This document shows positions 1 through 9,045 of a stretch of 64,000 bases of DNA, one piece after another. The notes under the pieces are model-generated. The model did not search any database and was not told where the DNA came from. It was given only the letters and a program-made list of their open reading frames with translations. This DNA is from Nocardioides houyundeii (GTDB lineage: Bacteria; Actinomycetota; Actinomycetes; Propionibacteriales; Nocardioidaceae), in contig NZ_CP025581.1 in assembly GCF_002865585.1 (NCBI RefSeq), forward strand, positions 1,798,001-1,862,000. Reading direction: 5' to 3'. How positions within the stretch are numbered: the stretch's first letter is position 1; every line of letters starts with the position of its first letter. A program made the translations under genes and the position numbers.

Positions 1-162
1 CGTGGACCTAGGAGCACGTCTGAGCCTGGCACTCGGCACGGCGTCCTCGGACACGAGCCCATACGCGGCCACCAGACGATTCAGGTAGGACCGGTGTCCG
101 CCCGTCTCTGCTGTGAGCAGAATCCCTGGGACTCGACGCCCCTCGCTCGCTGGCGTCGCTCC

Positions 163-345
163 ATGGGCGACATCCTGCGGTTCCCCGACCGAGACCATCC
201 GCGTGCGCCCGTGGCCCCGGAGCCTCTGTGGCGCGAGCTGGTCGGCCAGGAGCTGCACCGCGGGCGCACCCGGCGCTCTGAACGCCTCGTCGACGTGGCC
301 GAGCGTGCAGGCGTGTCGATGCAGTACCTCTCCGCGGTCCACGCC
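163..345 (+). pseudogene. truncated Xre-family regulator (PopR-like) fragment
   Basis: The reading frame starts at an ATG in a MGDILRFP context. It runs through the first two helices of an Xre-type helix-turn-helix ([16 protein letters not shown]), then leaves the family after YLS and stops six residues later. The C-terminal half of the domain and the rest of the protein are missing. From memory of the family, proteins that begin MGDILRFP and continue with this helix-turn-helix sit beside clpP pairs in actinobacteria, as PopR does beside clpP3-clpP4 of Streptomyces. Here the next bases on the opposite strand are a clpP remnant, which supports that reading. The junction lies near 331-346. No functional product is expected. 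Confidence 0.7.
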
Positions 346-637
346 GCCTGACCCACGCACACCGTCTCGACCCGGGGCTTGACGAACTGCATCGCGTCGT
401 AGACCGCCAGCATCGAGGTGATGGATCCGCCCGGAGAGTTGATGTAGAGGCCGATCGGGAGGTCGGAGTTCTCCGAGGCGAGGTGCAGCAACTGGGCGAT
501 CACGGCGTTGGCGACGCGGTCGTCGATCTCGGTGCCCAGGTAGATGATGCGCTCGGAGAGCAGCCGGGAGTAGAGGTCGAGCGTGCGCTCGTCCGCGGGG
601 TCTGCTGGATGACGTAGGGGATCGGGTAGGAGCTCAT
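346..637 (-). pseudogene. clpP remnant, 3' truncated and frameshifted (second copy)
   Basis: Reading from an ATG at 637, the first residues are [15 protein letters not shown], a typical ClpP N-terminus. The frame then shifts within the bases after ACCCCGCGG, and the neighbouring frame continues with [19 protein letters not shown], then LYINSPGG, then TVCVGQAA. ClpP similarity ends exactly at GQAA, just before the catalytic serine region, where the sequence joins the Xre fragment on the other strand. The catalytic Ser, His and Asp regions are therefore gone. The start overlaps the stop of the upstream clpP remnant by four bases (ATGA), so the two were once one operon. It is a true pseudogene, because one frameshift and a rearrangement are both present. 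Confidence 0.8.
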
Positions 638-1140
638 CGCACACCCGCCAGGCCGACACTGTGCTGCCGTCCGGGGGTGACGTGGTCGATGCTGCTGATC
701 AGCTGGTCCACGAGGCCGTAGCCCAGCGCCTGCTCAGCGCTGAACCATCGGTCGCGGAGGGAATCGCGCTCGATCGTGTCCCGTGCCTGGCCCTGTGCTC
801 GGAGATCAGGCCGAGCACGGTGTCACGCGTCCTGCGCAGGTCCTCGGCCTGAATGTCGATGTCCACCGCCGTGCCCCCGATGCCGGCCCGAGAGCAGGAA
901 CGGGCCGGCGCTCGCGGCCATCCCCATGGCGACGGTGCTGACGTCGTTCGGGAGGAGCCGCATGAAGTCGTGGATGGCGAGCATGGCCGAGACCGAGCCG
1001 CCCGGGGAGTTGATCTACAGGCTGATCTCGGAGCGGGGGTCCTCGGCGGAGAGCAGCAGCAGCTGGTGCATCAGTCGCCTGACGAGCTCGTCCTCGATGC
1101 GCTCGGACGTTGGGGTGATGGATTGCCAGCAGCAGAGTCG
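634..1140 (-). pseudogene. clpP remnant with internal stop and deletion (first copy)
   Basis: The minus strand encodes RRLMHQLLLLSAEDPRSEISL, an in-frame TAG near 1016, then [18 protein letters not shown] and [13 protein letters not shown]. The catalytic serine motif (AASAG) survives. About twenty residues that normally carry the catalytic histidine (a MHQP motif) are missing. A shifted frame then reads [16 protein letters not shown], and after another shift [17 protein letters not shown]. The N-terminal part before about 1110 is not recognisable. A nonsense codon, one deletion and at least two frame changes make this a genuine, old pseudogene. It would have encoded one subunit of a two-subunit ClpP peptidase with the gene that overlaps its end. 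Confidence 0.8.
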
Positions 1141-1207
1141 GTGATGACGCGGCGCCGGAGTCGGTCCTCGGGAGAGCGCGAACTACGGGATGGGCCAGTG
1201 CCGGCTC

Positions 1208-3229
1208 TCACGCCTCCATGCTCGCGCGGCCAACGGAGGGCGGTGTCGTCGCGACGACAGCCGAGGGCTTTGCAGGCACTGCCAGCGGGAGCTGGAAGGT
1301 GAAGGTGCTCCCCACGCCGAGCTGCCCAGCGACGGTCATGTTCCCGCCCATCAGGTCGGTCAGCTGTTTGCAGATAGCCAGTCCCAAGCCGGTTCCTGCG
1401 TAGTGTCGGGTGGCGGAGCCGTCCACTTGGCGGAAGGCCTCGAAGATGGACGCCTGGTCCTTCTCGTCGATACCGATGCCGGTGTCGGAGACTTCGAACT
1501 GGACGGCGCGGCTGCCGGCAACGACGGCGGCACCGACCTCCACGTGCACCCGTCCGTTCGCGGTGAACTTGAGCGCGTTGTCCACGAGGTTGCTGAGCAC
1601 CTGGACGACCCTGGTCCGGTCACCGATAACGGTCCGAGGCACCAGAGGATCGATCACCCAGTCGAGGGTGTTGCCCCGCTGCCGCGCGCGCGGCAGGCCG
1701 GCGTCGACGATGTCCTTCACCATGGCGTGCAGGTCGAACTCCACCTGCTGCAGCTGCGCGTGCCCGGCCTCGATCCGGGAGAAGTCGAGGAGGTTCTCGA
1801 CCAGGGACAGCAACAACCCGCCAGACCGACGCATCCGGTCGAGGAGCTTGGCTTGCATCTCGTCCAGCGGGGTCTCCTCCAGCAGCTCACCGGCGGCGAG
1901 CACCGTGGTGAGCGGCGTGCGGATCTCGTGACTCATGTTGGCCAGGAACATCGACTTGGCCTCCGACGCCGCCAAGGCCGTGTCGCGGGCGCCCTTCAGC
2001 TCCTCCGCCAGCTCCTCGAGGTCGTTGACGCTGCGCGCTCGCTCCACAGCCACACCCGCGTGCGCAGCGAGCGCCTCGAAGACCTGGACGTCCTCGGTCC
2101 CGAAGGTCTCCTTCTCGAAGGACCGGTCGCACACCACCAGCACGTACCTGGTCGGTTCCGCCGTACGCAAGGGGGCAGCGAGCCCGTCACGGGGCGCGGA
2201 CAGCACCGCCGGCTCGACGGCCGGCGCCGGGTCCTCACGCTGTCCGTGGCCGCGGGGCGCCTCGTAGCGCACGACGCCCTTCTCGAATGCGCTCCACCAC
2301 CACGTCCGGGATTCTGGGAGCTCGAGGGACTCGGTCCGCAGCGAGCCGTCGGCGTAGGCGGTGCACCGCACCTGCTGATCGCCGACGAGCTCCACGAGGT
2401 AGGCGCGCTCGGCGTGCATCAGGTCGGCTGCCTCCCTGACGACGATGCCGATGATCTCCTCCGGTGTCCCCGCCGAGGCAGTGCGGTCGACGAACCGGTA
2501 CAGCAGGTGCGTGCGCGCGTGCCCGCGGGCGAGCGAGATGTAGACGCGGTAACCCATGACGAGCAGAACGATCACGACGCCCAGGAGGGGCAGGGCCGAA
2601 GGCTGGACCAGCACGAGGGTGGCGAAGAGAAGGGCGACGCAGGTGTTGATGAACGCGGCGACGGATCCTGACCGGAGCGCCTCGTGCAAGACCTCTCCGT
2701 CGAAGACCCCCTCGGTCAGGCTGATGGCCGCGGTGACGGCGCCGGCAGACATGAGGTCGGTGACCAGCACCGCCAGGAGGACCGCGAGCCACCCGGTCAT
2801 CGACAGGGGGTCGCCTCCTTGCAGGATCGCGTGGTACACCAGCCCACCGAGCGCCGCCTCGAGAGCGAACATGGCCGCGTTGAACGCCAGCTTCACGCCC
2901 CGCATGCGCGCTGCGAGCACGAGCGCCAGAACCGCGCCCACGACGTAGGCCGTGACGTACTGCTGCGGCGCCAAGAAAGTCAGGCCGAGCACTGCCGGGA
3001 TCTCACGCATGGTGTGGCCGTGGGCGTTGCGCTGGGTAGGCAGGTGGATGACCACCACCTCGGCGAGCGCGAACAGGGGCACCAGGACTAGCCACTCCAG
3101 ACCCGGCACCGATGCCTCGGGTTCCGCCAGGACCGCCGGTGCGGCGATCAGCAGGGCCAATCCGGCCATCACCGCCGCAAGCAGCGAGATGAGCAGCGCG
3201 GCGGTACGCGCAGGACTACCGGTGTTCAC
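1208..3229 (-). CDS. membrane sensor histidine kinase with GAF domain (orphan)
   Basis: This 673-residue protein starts at a GTG. The first 230 residues hold about seven hydrophobic segments that form a membrane sensor module. A GAF-like domain follows (about 245-400), then a dimerisation and phosphoacceptor domain with NMSHEIRTPL (His near 434), and a HATPase domain with the N box (NLVDNALKF) and G boxes (DTGIGI, GTGLGL). The GAF domain may bind a small ligand; the signal is not evident. No response regulator lies beside it: the neighbours are clpP pseudogenes downstream and a protease upstream, so the partner must be elsewhere. The short C-terminal tail after the ATPase domain has no receiver domain, so this is a classical rather than a hybrid kinase. 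Confidence 0.85.
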   Translation of the reverse strand: MNTGSPARTAALLISLLAAVMAGLALLIAAPAVLAEPEASVPGLEWLVLVPLFALAEVVVIHLPTQRNAHGHTMREIPAVLGLTFLAPQQYVTAYVVGAVLALVLAARMRGVKLAFNAAMFALEAALGGLVYHAILQGGDPLSMTGWLAVLLAVLVTDLMSAGAVTAAISLTEGVFDGEVLHEALRSGSVAAFINTCVALLFATLVLVQPSALPLLGVVIVLLVMGYRVYISLARGHARTHLLYRFVDRTASAGTPEEIIGIVVREAADLMHAERAYLVELVGDQQVRCTAYADGSLRTESLELPESRTWWWSAFEKGVVRYEAPRGHGQREDPAPAVEPAVLSAPRDGLAAPLRTAEPTRYVLVVCDRSFEKETFGTEDVQVFEALAAHAGVAVERARSVNDLEELAEELKGARDTALAASEAKSMFLANMSHEIRTPLTTVLAAGELLEETPLDEMQAKLLDRMRRSGGLLLSLVENLLDFSRIEAGHAQLQQVEFDLHAMVKDIVDAGLPRARQRGNTLDWVIDPLVPRTVIGDRTRVVQVLSNLVDNALKFTANGRVHVEVGAAVVAGSRAVQFEVSDTGIGIDEKDQASIFEAFRQVDGSATRHYAGTGLGLAICKQLTDLMGGNMTVAGQLGVGSTFTFQLPLAVPAKPSAVVATTPPSVGRASMEA

Positions 3230-3304
3230 GGGTTCCTATCCCTTCAAGACGCCGCGCCGCAGAATCTGTTGTGCGAAGAGGCGATGACCGTGGTCGACCC
3301 GTGG

Positions 3305-5011
3305 TTACCAGGCCGGTCCGGAGCTCGACGCGACGCCGCGCCACGACCGGGCCCCCCAGGTGTCCTGGGACCAGCTGCGGGACGGCACGCTCATGGTTGA
3401 CCAGCCGTCGGAGGTCCACACGTCCCCGCGCCAGCTCCGTGCCAGCCAGTCTCCGCCGGCCCAGGAGTTGCCGGACCAGGTGGCGGCGCGCCAGGACCGT
3501 GCGGTCCAGGAGCTGCCGGACCAGTCCGAGCCCGTCCAGGTCCTGCCGTTCCAGGTGCCTGCGGACCACGCCGTGCCAGCAGCCGTGGCCTCGCGCCAGG
3601 AGCGGGCGTCCCAGGGGTTGCCCATGGCGTCGACCTCACCACTGAGGACGGTCCCGTTGGTCGGGTCCACGACGTGGCTGCCGCCGCGGGCAGCCTCGAG
3701 CGTGCCGGTCCCGGTGGCGGCGGGCCAGTGCTGGGCTGCCAGCGTGGTGGACGGCGTCGCCGCCCGAAGCGCTGCATGGACGTCGAGGACGCCGGCCCCC
3801 TGGGCAGGGTCGTCGCTGGCGAGAGGGTCCGCGGTCGAGCGCAGCAGATACTTGACCTGGTCGGGGGTCAGCTGCGGCCTCGCCTGGAGCAGGAGCGCCG
3901 CGGCACCGCTGACCATCGCGGTGGCTTGCGAGGTGCCGCTGCCTCGGAAGAACCGATGTGCCGCGTCGCCGGTGACCAGGCCCTCGGGGTGGGTCAGGTC
4001 GGAGTACGAGCCGGGGGTGCGCAGGGAGACCACCGACTTGCCCGGCGCGATGAGGTCGGGCCGCCGGTCAGCGGTGCCCGAGTTGGTGAAGCTCTCGGTC
4101 ACGTCGTCGTTGGGCGACTGCGTACCGAGGTGGTCCACCGCCCCGACCGCGAGCACGTGCGGGTTGGCCGCGGGCATGTTGAGCCGGTTGTCGGCACCGT
4201 CGTTGCCCGCCGCCACGACCACGACGATGCCCTTGCGCCAGGCGTTCTCCACGGCGTAGGCGAGCGGGTCCACGGTGTACGGCTGGGTCGAGTGCGTGCC
4301 GTAGGAGAGGTTGATGACCCGGATGTTCAGGCCTGCGTCGTTGCGGTGCTGCACGACCCAGTCGATGGCAGCGATGATCTGGCTGACGTCGGCACCGCCG
4401 TCAGCGCTGGCCACCTTGACGTTGACGATCCGGGCATCGGGCGCCATGCCAACGAAGTGGTCCGCGTCGTCCTCCTTGCCGGCGACGACCTCGGCGTCCC
4501 GCCCAGCGATGATGCCGGCCATGTGGGTCCCGTGCCCGTAGCCGTCGAGGTACCTGGTGTTGGCGTGCTGGCTCTCGAAGGACAGGTCGGGACCGTTGAC
4601 CACCTTCGTGGGGTTGTTCAGTCCGGCGACCGGGGACACACCGGTGTCGATCAGGGCGACGTCGACGCCGCGACCGGTCACGCGGGCCTTCGAGGCGTCC
4701 TTCGACTTCCACACCTTCTGGGCGCCGGACCGCTTCGTTGAGGAGTACATCGAGCCCAGGTCGTGCTTGGCCTGCCAGAGCCCGGTGGCTCGCGAGGCTT
4801 GCTCGTCCTCACGGGTGGCGTCGTCGCCCCATGCCCTGTCCAGGAACGAGTTCTGACCGGTGGCAGCAACGACGGGTCGGGAGTCCTCATGCGAGGAGAG
4901 AGCCGCACCGTGCCACGACCCTGAGGTGGCGACCACGATGGCCAACGGCCCCAGCAGCAGCCCCGCTGCCCGTTGCCAGCCGCGACTCTTCGAGCAGAAG
5001 TTGATTCCCAT
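3305..5011 (-). CDS. secreted S8 (subtilisin-like) serine protease with W-pentad C-terminal tail
   Basis: The chosen start is the ATG at 5011, preceded by GGGGGGA; an ATG 24 bases earlier lacks this site. Residues 1-36 form a signal sequence with a hydrophobic core (AGLLLGPLAIVVA). The catalytic triad is visible as D122 (VALIDTG), H160 (GHGTHMAG) and S361 (GTSQATAM), with the oxyanion region at AAGND. The last 100 residues carry tryptophan at every fifth position over about twelve units (such as WSAGTWNGRTW), with Ser, Thr, Gly and Arg between. The peptidase domain is typical of actinobacterial secreted S8 enzymes. The role of the tail is unknown; wall binding or a beta-structured stalk is possible. 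Confidence 0.9.
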   Translation of the reverse strand: MGINFCSKSRGWQRAAGLLLGPLAIVVATSGSWHGAALSSHEDSRPVVAATGQNSFLDRAWGDDATREDEQASRATGLWQAKHDLGSMYSSTKRSGAQKVWKSKDASKARVTGRGVDVALIDTGVSPVAGLNNPTKVVNGPDLSFESQHANTRYLDGYGHGTHMAGIIAGRDAEVVAGKEDDADHFVGMAPDARIVNVKVASADGGADVSQIIAAIDWVVQHRNDAGLNIRVINLSYGTHSTQPYTVDPLAYAVENAWRKGIVVVVAAGNDGADNRLNMPAANPHVLAVGAVDHLGTQSPNDDVTESFTNSGTADRRPDLIAPGKSVVSLRTPGSYSDLTHPEGLVTGDAAHRFFRGSGTSQATAMVSGAAALLLQARPQLTPDQVKYLLRSTADPLASDDPAQGAGVLDVHAALRAATPSTTLAAQHWPAATGTGTLEAARGGSHVVDPTNGTVLSGEVDAMGNPWDARSWREATAAGTAWSAGTWNGRTWTGSDWSGSSWTARSWRAATWSGNSWAGGDWLARSWRGDVWTSDGWSTMSVPSRSWSQDTWGARSWRGVASSSGPAW

Positions 5012-5107
5012 GTGGTCCCCCCGTGCGTTCCGCACGTAGCTGAAGCTCCGAGTTGCTTACCCAAAATTGGGGAGCAGTCAGCATGCTATTGCTTTGACCT
5101 GGCAGCC

Positions 5108-5146
5108 GCAGCAGTGTGACCGACTTGCCTGCAGCAGTGTGACCGA
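5108..5146. repeat. 16-bp direct repeat between protease genes
   Basis: GCAGCAGTGTGACCGA occurs at 5108-5123 and again at 5131-5146, 23 bases apart start to start (two helical turns). It lies between the M1 peptidase stop and the S8 protease start, upstream of the S8 gene on the minus strand. It could be a tandem regulator site or a simple duplication. Confidence 0.6.
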
Positions 5147-5157
5147 GGCGACAGGCG

Positions 5158-8100
5158 TCAGCGCCTGATGCGCTTGGCTCGACTGACCGTCTTGACGCTC
5201 ACGTAGCCGGCGCGCGTCACGGTGACGGCCACCTTGATGGGCTTGCCGCGGAAGGCCTTGCGCACCTTGAGCTTCGCCTTGGAGCCCACCGTCTTGCCCG
5301 CCACGGTCCAGCGGTACCTGAACTTCGCGTCCGGAGCCCGTAGACCCGGGAGCGCCTTGAGCGTCTTCCCGACCTTGAGGGTGCCCTTCATCCTCGGCTT
5401 CTTGGAGGCGAGCGTCGCGGGGACCGCAGCCGCGGTGGCCGAGCTGATCTGGGCGACCGCCGCGTAGCCGGGCTTGGTGCCGGTGACCCGGATCGACAGT
5501 GCGGCACCGAGGTCGGCCAGGCCGACGACGTACGTCGCCCGGTCGGCGCCGGCGATCAGGGCGCCGCCCCGCAGCCACTGGTAGGAGATCGTCACCCCCT
5601 CGTCCCAGGTTCCGGCCCCCACGGACAGCGTGGACCCGAAGACGGGAGAACCGTCGATGGTGGGCTGCGGAGTGCGGCCGAGCGCCCCCTGGTCGACGGT
5701 GACGACCGCGCTGGAGCGGGCGGCGACGTCGTAGCCGGGCTTGGTGCCGGTGACGGTCACGCTCAGGTTCTTGCCGGCGTCCGCGGCGGTGGGCGTGTAG
5801 GACCTGCTGGTCGCCACCTCGACGCCGGCGACCTGCCACGCGAACGTCAGGTCGACGCCCTCGTCCCACGTCCCGGTGAGGGGCCCGACTGGTAGGCCGA
5901 CCTGCGCGGCCCCGTCCAGGGCCGGGACCGGGGTATCGGTGAGTGTGCCGGGCACGACGAGGGCGGGTGCGCTGCTGTGAACGACGCTCTCGTAGCCGGG
6001 CTTGGTGCCCGTCACCGTGACGGTGAGCGTCTTGCCGGCGTCGGCAGCGACCGGGGTGTAGCTCGGGCCGGTGTGGACGTTGGCGCTCGCCACCTGCCAC
6101 TGGTAGGCGAGCGCGACGCCCTCGTCCCAGGCTCCGGCAACGGCGGAGACCGGCACGCCGACCTGTGCGGGCCCACCCAGGGTCGGGGAGGGGGTGCTGT
6201 CCAGGGTGCCTGCCGCGACTACAGCGGTAGCGGCACTGACTCGGGTGAAGGGGTCATGGCCCGGCTTAGTGCCGGTGACGGCGACCGTCACGGTCCTGCC
6301 GACGTCCACCGGACGCGGGGTGAATGTGGCCTCGGTGGCGTCCGCGACCGGGACTGCGTCGACCGACCACTGCCGCGTCAGCGTGGTGCCAGCGGGCCAG
6401 GTGGCGGGGGTCACCGTGAGGGGCCGGCCCACCACGGGGTCGCCCACGATGACCGAGTCCGGCACCGGAGCCAGCGGGCTGCAGGATGCGCAGCCCCCTC
6501 CGAGGGAGGCCGGGGACGCCGTGGCCCCCATCGACGGGGAGCCGTCTGCGGCGCTGGCCGTGAACGTGATCGTCGCTGCTTGCCCGGCCGGCGTCTGCGG
6601 GACGGTCCAGGTCAGCGTGTCCGCGTCCCGGGTGAGGCCGCCCGGCAGCGGGTCGAGGGCGGCGTCGTCGGTGATGTCGTGCACGTCGACCTCGACGACG
6701 CCGTCGCCGAGCGCCACCTTCCCGACATTGGCGGCGCGCAGCGTGTAGGTGACGGTCGTGGACCTCCCTAGGTACGTCGGGTCGCTCGCGGTGAGGCTCA
6801 CGTCGTACTTGGCCGGCCAAGCGGGCTTGTCCGCCTCCAGGATCCAGTCCTGCCAGAACGCGTCGAGGTCGTGACCGGAGATCTCCTCGGCCAGCTCTTT
6901 GAGCCGTTCACCCTGGGGGCTGCCGCCGTTGTTTCGGGAGATCCACGCTTGGAGGATTTCCTGGAACGCCTCGTCGCGGACGACGGTGCGGAGCGCCTCC
7001 CAGAACTGCGCGCCGCGGGTGTAGGTCTGGAAGCCGTACAGGTTGCCGGGGTTGGTCTGGTTCCCGGGTGGTGTCCGCCAGTTCGCGCTGCTGGGCGCCG
7101 TGTTGTTCCAGCTGTTGAAGTAGGTGGTCTCGACCGCAGCCGGGTTCGGGGTGGCCGCCGCGAGGACACTGTTGTGCCAGCTCGGTCCCCAGGTGCCCAT
7201 GCCCTCGTTGATCCAGATGTCGGTCCAGGTGTGGGGCGACACAGCGTCGCCGTACCACTGGTGGACGAGCTCGTGGAGAAGCGTGTTGCTGGCGACCGAG
7301 CCCGCGCTGGGGAAGAAGGGCCGGTCCTGGGTCTCGAGTGCGTAGTTGACGCCGGTGGGGACGGTGTCGACGACAATGCCGACGCTGTTGCCGGGGTAGG
7401 GGCCATAGAGCCGCTCGAACCGGTCGATGGTGGCCGCCAGCACGGCGCGACGCTCATTGATGGTGGTCTTGTTCGCGGCGCTGAGGGAGGAGTCGACGAA
7501 GGACCATTCCGGCAGCACCCGGCCACTGGCCAGCGTCACCTGGCTCTCGAGGACGTCGTACTTGCCGATCGAGATGAGCGCCAGCGAGCTGGCCATCTGC
7601 TCCTGCTGCACCCACCTCCAGGTGGTGCGCGTGCCGTCGGAGCTCGGCGTCCGCGAGTGCAGCTCGCCGTTGCTGGCCACTCCGGCGGGACCGGTGCCGG
7701 TCGCGCTCGTGATCTGGGTGGGGGCGTCCACGGTGAAGGTGTAGGTGGCCTTGTCGCCCGGCGTGTTGTTGTGCGGGAACGCCGTCATCGCGCCGATCGG
7801 CTGCCCCAGGAAGATGGCCCCGTCCGTGGTGGCGCTCCAGCCCTCCCAGGAGTTGTCGGCGTCGACGTGGGTCTGCGGCACTCCTGAGTAGGCCACGATC
7901 GTGGTGAACTCGCCGTCGACGGGCGTGGCTGGTGTGATGATCAGCTTGAACCTGATGGCCCCCGGGTCCTGGACTCGCTCGTACGTCGCGGCGACGCCGT
8001 CGACGGTGACGGACTCGACCTGGAGGCCCTCGAAGTCGAGGGAGAACGAGCGCAGCGGCGCCCCCGTGGTGCGGGCGCGCATCGTGGTCGTCGCGCTGCT

Positions 8101-8370
8101 GAACGCCCCCGTCATCCTGCTGCCGACCACGCCGGTGGACTCCCACGCAAGGTCCACGTCGTAGTGGAGCGCGTCGTAGCCGCCGTTGCCCACGTGGGGG
8201 AACATCGAGTCACCCGCGGTCTGCGCGCCGTCGACCGCTTCGGGTGCGGCGTGCGCCGGCGCCGTGGCCGCCAGCCCGGTCGTGCCGCCCGCTGCCAAGG
8301 CCAGGGCGACCGCCAGGGTCCGCGCCGCGGCTCGGTAGCGCCAGTTCGCCGGTCGTGCCGCGTTCTTCAC
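5158..8370 (-). CDS. secreted M1-family zinc metallopeptidase with Ig-like repeats
   Basis: The 1070-residue product begins with a signal peptide (basic start, a hydrophobic run near 16-38, then an AHA cleavage region). The M1 peptidase core shows the zinc motif HELVHQW near residue 366 and the third ligand in WINEGMGTW about 20 residues later. After about residue 640 come four units of about 88 residues, each ending in a VTGTKPGY-type strand, then a fifth, very basic unit rich in Lys and Arg (KVGKTLKAL, RAGYVSVKTV). M1 enzymes remove N-terminal amino acids; the repeats probably anchor the enzyme outside the cell, and the basic end could hold it to acidic wall polymers. It may act with the neighbouring S8 protease, but they are separate units. 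Confidence 0.9.
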   Translation of the reverse strand: MKNAARPANWRYRAAARTLAVALALAAGGTTGLAATAPAHAAPEAVDGAQTAGDSMFPHVGNGGYDALHYDVDLAWESTGVVGSRMTGAFSSATTTMRARTTGAPLRSFSLDFEGLQVESVTVDGVAATYERVQDPGAIRFKLIITPATPVDGEFTTIVAYSGVPQTHVDADNSWEGWSATTDGAIFLGQPIGAMTAFPHNNTPGDKATYTFTVDAPTQITSATGTGPAGVASNGELHSRTPSSDGTRTTWRWVQQEQMASSLALISIGKYDVLESQVTLASGRVLPEWSFVDSSLSAANKTTINERRAVLAATIDRFERLYGPYPGNSVGIVVDTVPTGVNYALETQDRPFFPSAGSVASNTLLHELVHQWYGDAVSPHTWTDIWINEGMGTWGPSWHNSVLAAATPNPAAVETTYFNSWNNTAPSSANWRTPPGNQTNPGNLYGFQTYTRGAQFWEALRTVVRDEAFQEILQAWISRNNGGSPQGERLKELAEEISGHDLDAFWQDWILEADKPAWPAKYDVSLTASDPTYLGRSTTVTYTLRAANVGKVALGDGVVEVDVHDITDDAALDPLPGGLTRDADTLTWTVPQTPAGQAATITFTASAADGSPSMGATASPASLGGGCASCSPLAPVPDSVIVGDPVVGRPLTVTPATWPAGTTLTRQWSVDAVPVADATEATFTPRPVDVGRTVTVAVTGTKPGHDPFTRVSAATAVVAAGTLDSTPSPTLGGPAQVGVPVSAVAGAWDEGVALAYQWQVASANVHTGPSYTPVAADAGKTLTVTVTGTKPGYESVVHSSAPALVVPGTLTDTPVPALDGAAQVGLPVGPLTGTWDEGVDLTFAWQVAGVEVATSRSYTPTAADAGKNLSVTVTGTKPGYDVAARSSAVVTVDQGALGRTPQPTIDGSPVFGSTLSVGAGTWDEGVTISYQWLRGGALIAGADRATYVVGLADLGAALSIRVTGTKPGYAAVAQISSATAAAVPATLASKKPRMKGTLKVGKTLKALPGLRAPDAKFRYRWTVAGKTVGSKAKLKVRKAFRGKPIKVAVTVTRAGYVSVKTVSRAKRIRR
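5464..6279. repeat. DNA-level repeat encoding Ig-like units of the M1 peptidase
   Basis: The segment GTAGCCGGGCTTGGTGCCGG recurs, exactly or nearly, at about 5464, 5731, 5992 and 6255, spaced 261-267 bases. Each marks the VTGTKPGY strand of one Ig-like unit. The similarity at DNA level suggests recent duplication or recombination between units, so unit number may vary between strains. Confidence 0.75.
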
Positions 8371-8557
8371 GTGGTGCCTCTCGTCCCTGCGCCCGGTCGG
8401 TCATGGAGCACAGGAGGATTCGCCGCCGGGCGACTCCCTGAGGCTAATCACGTCGTCGCCGGGCCGCGGCCGAAACGCCGGATTTGATGATCAAGAATTG
8501 TGGCTCGGGGCCCCGAGGTCTGGTCCCTCGTGCTCGATCCGCCGCTAGGCGATGGTG

Positions 8558-9045
8558 TCAGGGGATGAGGACGCTGGGTGCGAGGGGGAAGTCGGGTGCA
8601 AGCTCGTGGAGCAGGTCGCGGACGCGGATGTCCAGGTCGGCGACGATGCGCCGCACGGTGGCGTCGTCCTGACCGCCGGGGTCGTCCACGGGCCAGTCGC
8701 GATAGGTGACGCCGGGGACATAGGGACATGCCTCGCCGCAGCCGAGGGTGATGGCGAGGTCACTGGCAGCGACCATCTCGGGGTGAGCTGCTGGGGCCGC
8801 TCGCGGGAGGTGTCGAGCCCGAGCTGCGCGAGCGCGTGGGCGACCTCGGGGTGGATGCGCTCCCCAGGCTGGGTGCCGGCCGACAGTGCGACGACCTGGC
8901 CACGGGCGTAGTGCTCGGTCAGCACGCGCGCAATCACGGAGCGACCGCCGTTGCGGACACACGCGAAGACCACCCGCGGTGTCCGGTCCCCGCTCGGCTG
9001 ACCTGTGGCCTGGTCGGTCGTCTGGTCGGTCGTCTGGGCGTTCAT
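8558..9045 (-). pseudogene. arsC: arsC, LMW-phosphatase-type arsenate reductase, apparently frameshifted
   Basis: Reading from the ATG at 9045, an Ala/Thr/Gln-rich leader is followed by VVFACVRNGGRSVIA, which holds the CX5R phosphatase loop. The sequence continues to GLDTSRERPQQLTP, where the frame breaks near 8781. The adjacent frame resumes with EMVAASDLAITLGCGEACPYVPG and DWPVDDP up to a normal stop at 8558. Adding one base to the run of four C residues at the break restores TPEMV and a 162-residue protein. The second cysteine region (GCGEACPYVPG) fits arsenate reductases of the thioredoxin or mycoredoxin type. The start overlaps the acr3 stop (ATGA). The break is probably a homopolymer error, but a real loss cannot be excluded. 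A 14-bp palindrome at 8504-8517 lies downstream. Confidence 0.8.

Noticed and set aside
8504..8517. CTCGGGGCCCCGAG palindrome as terminator for the ars operon
   Set aside because: The perfect palindrome has no real loop and no U run, so its hairpin would be weak. It is mentioned under arsC but not called.
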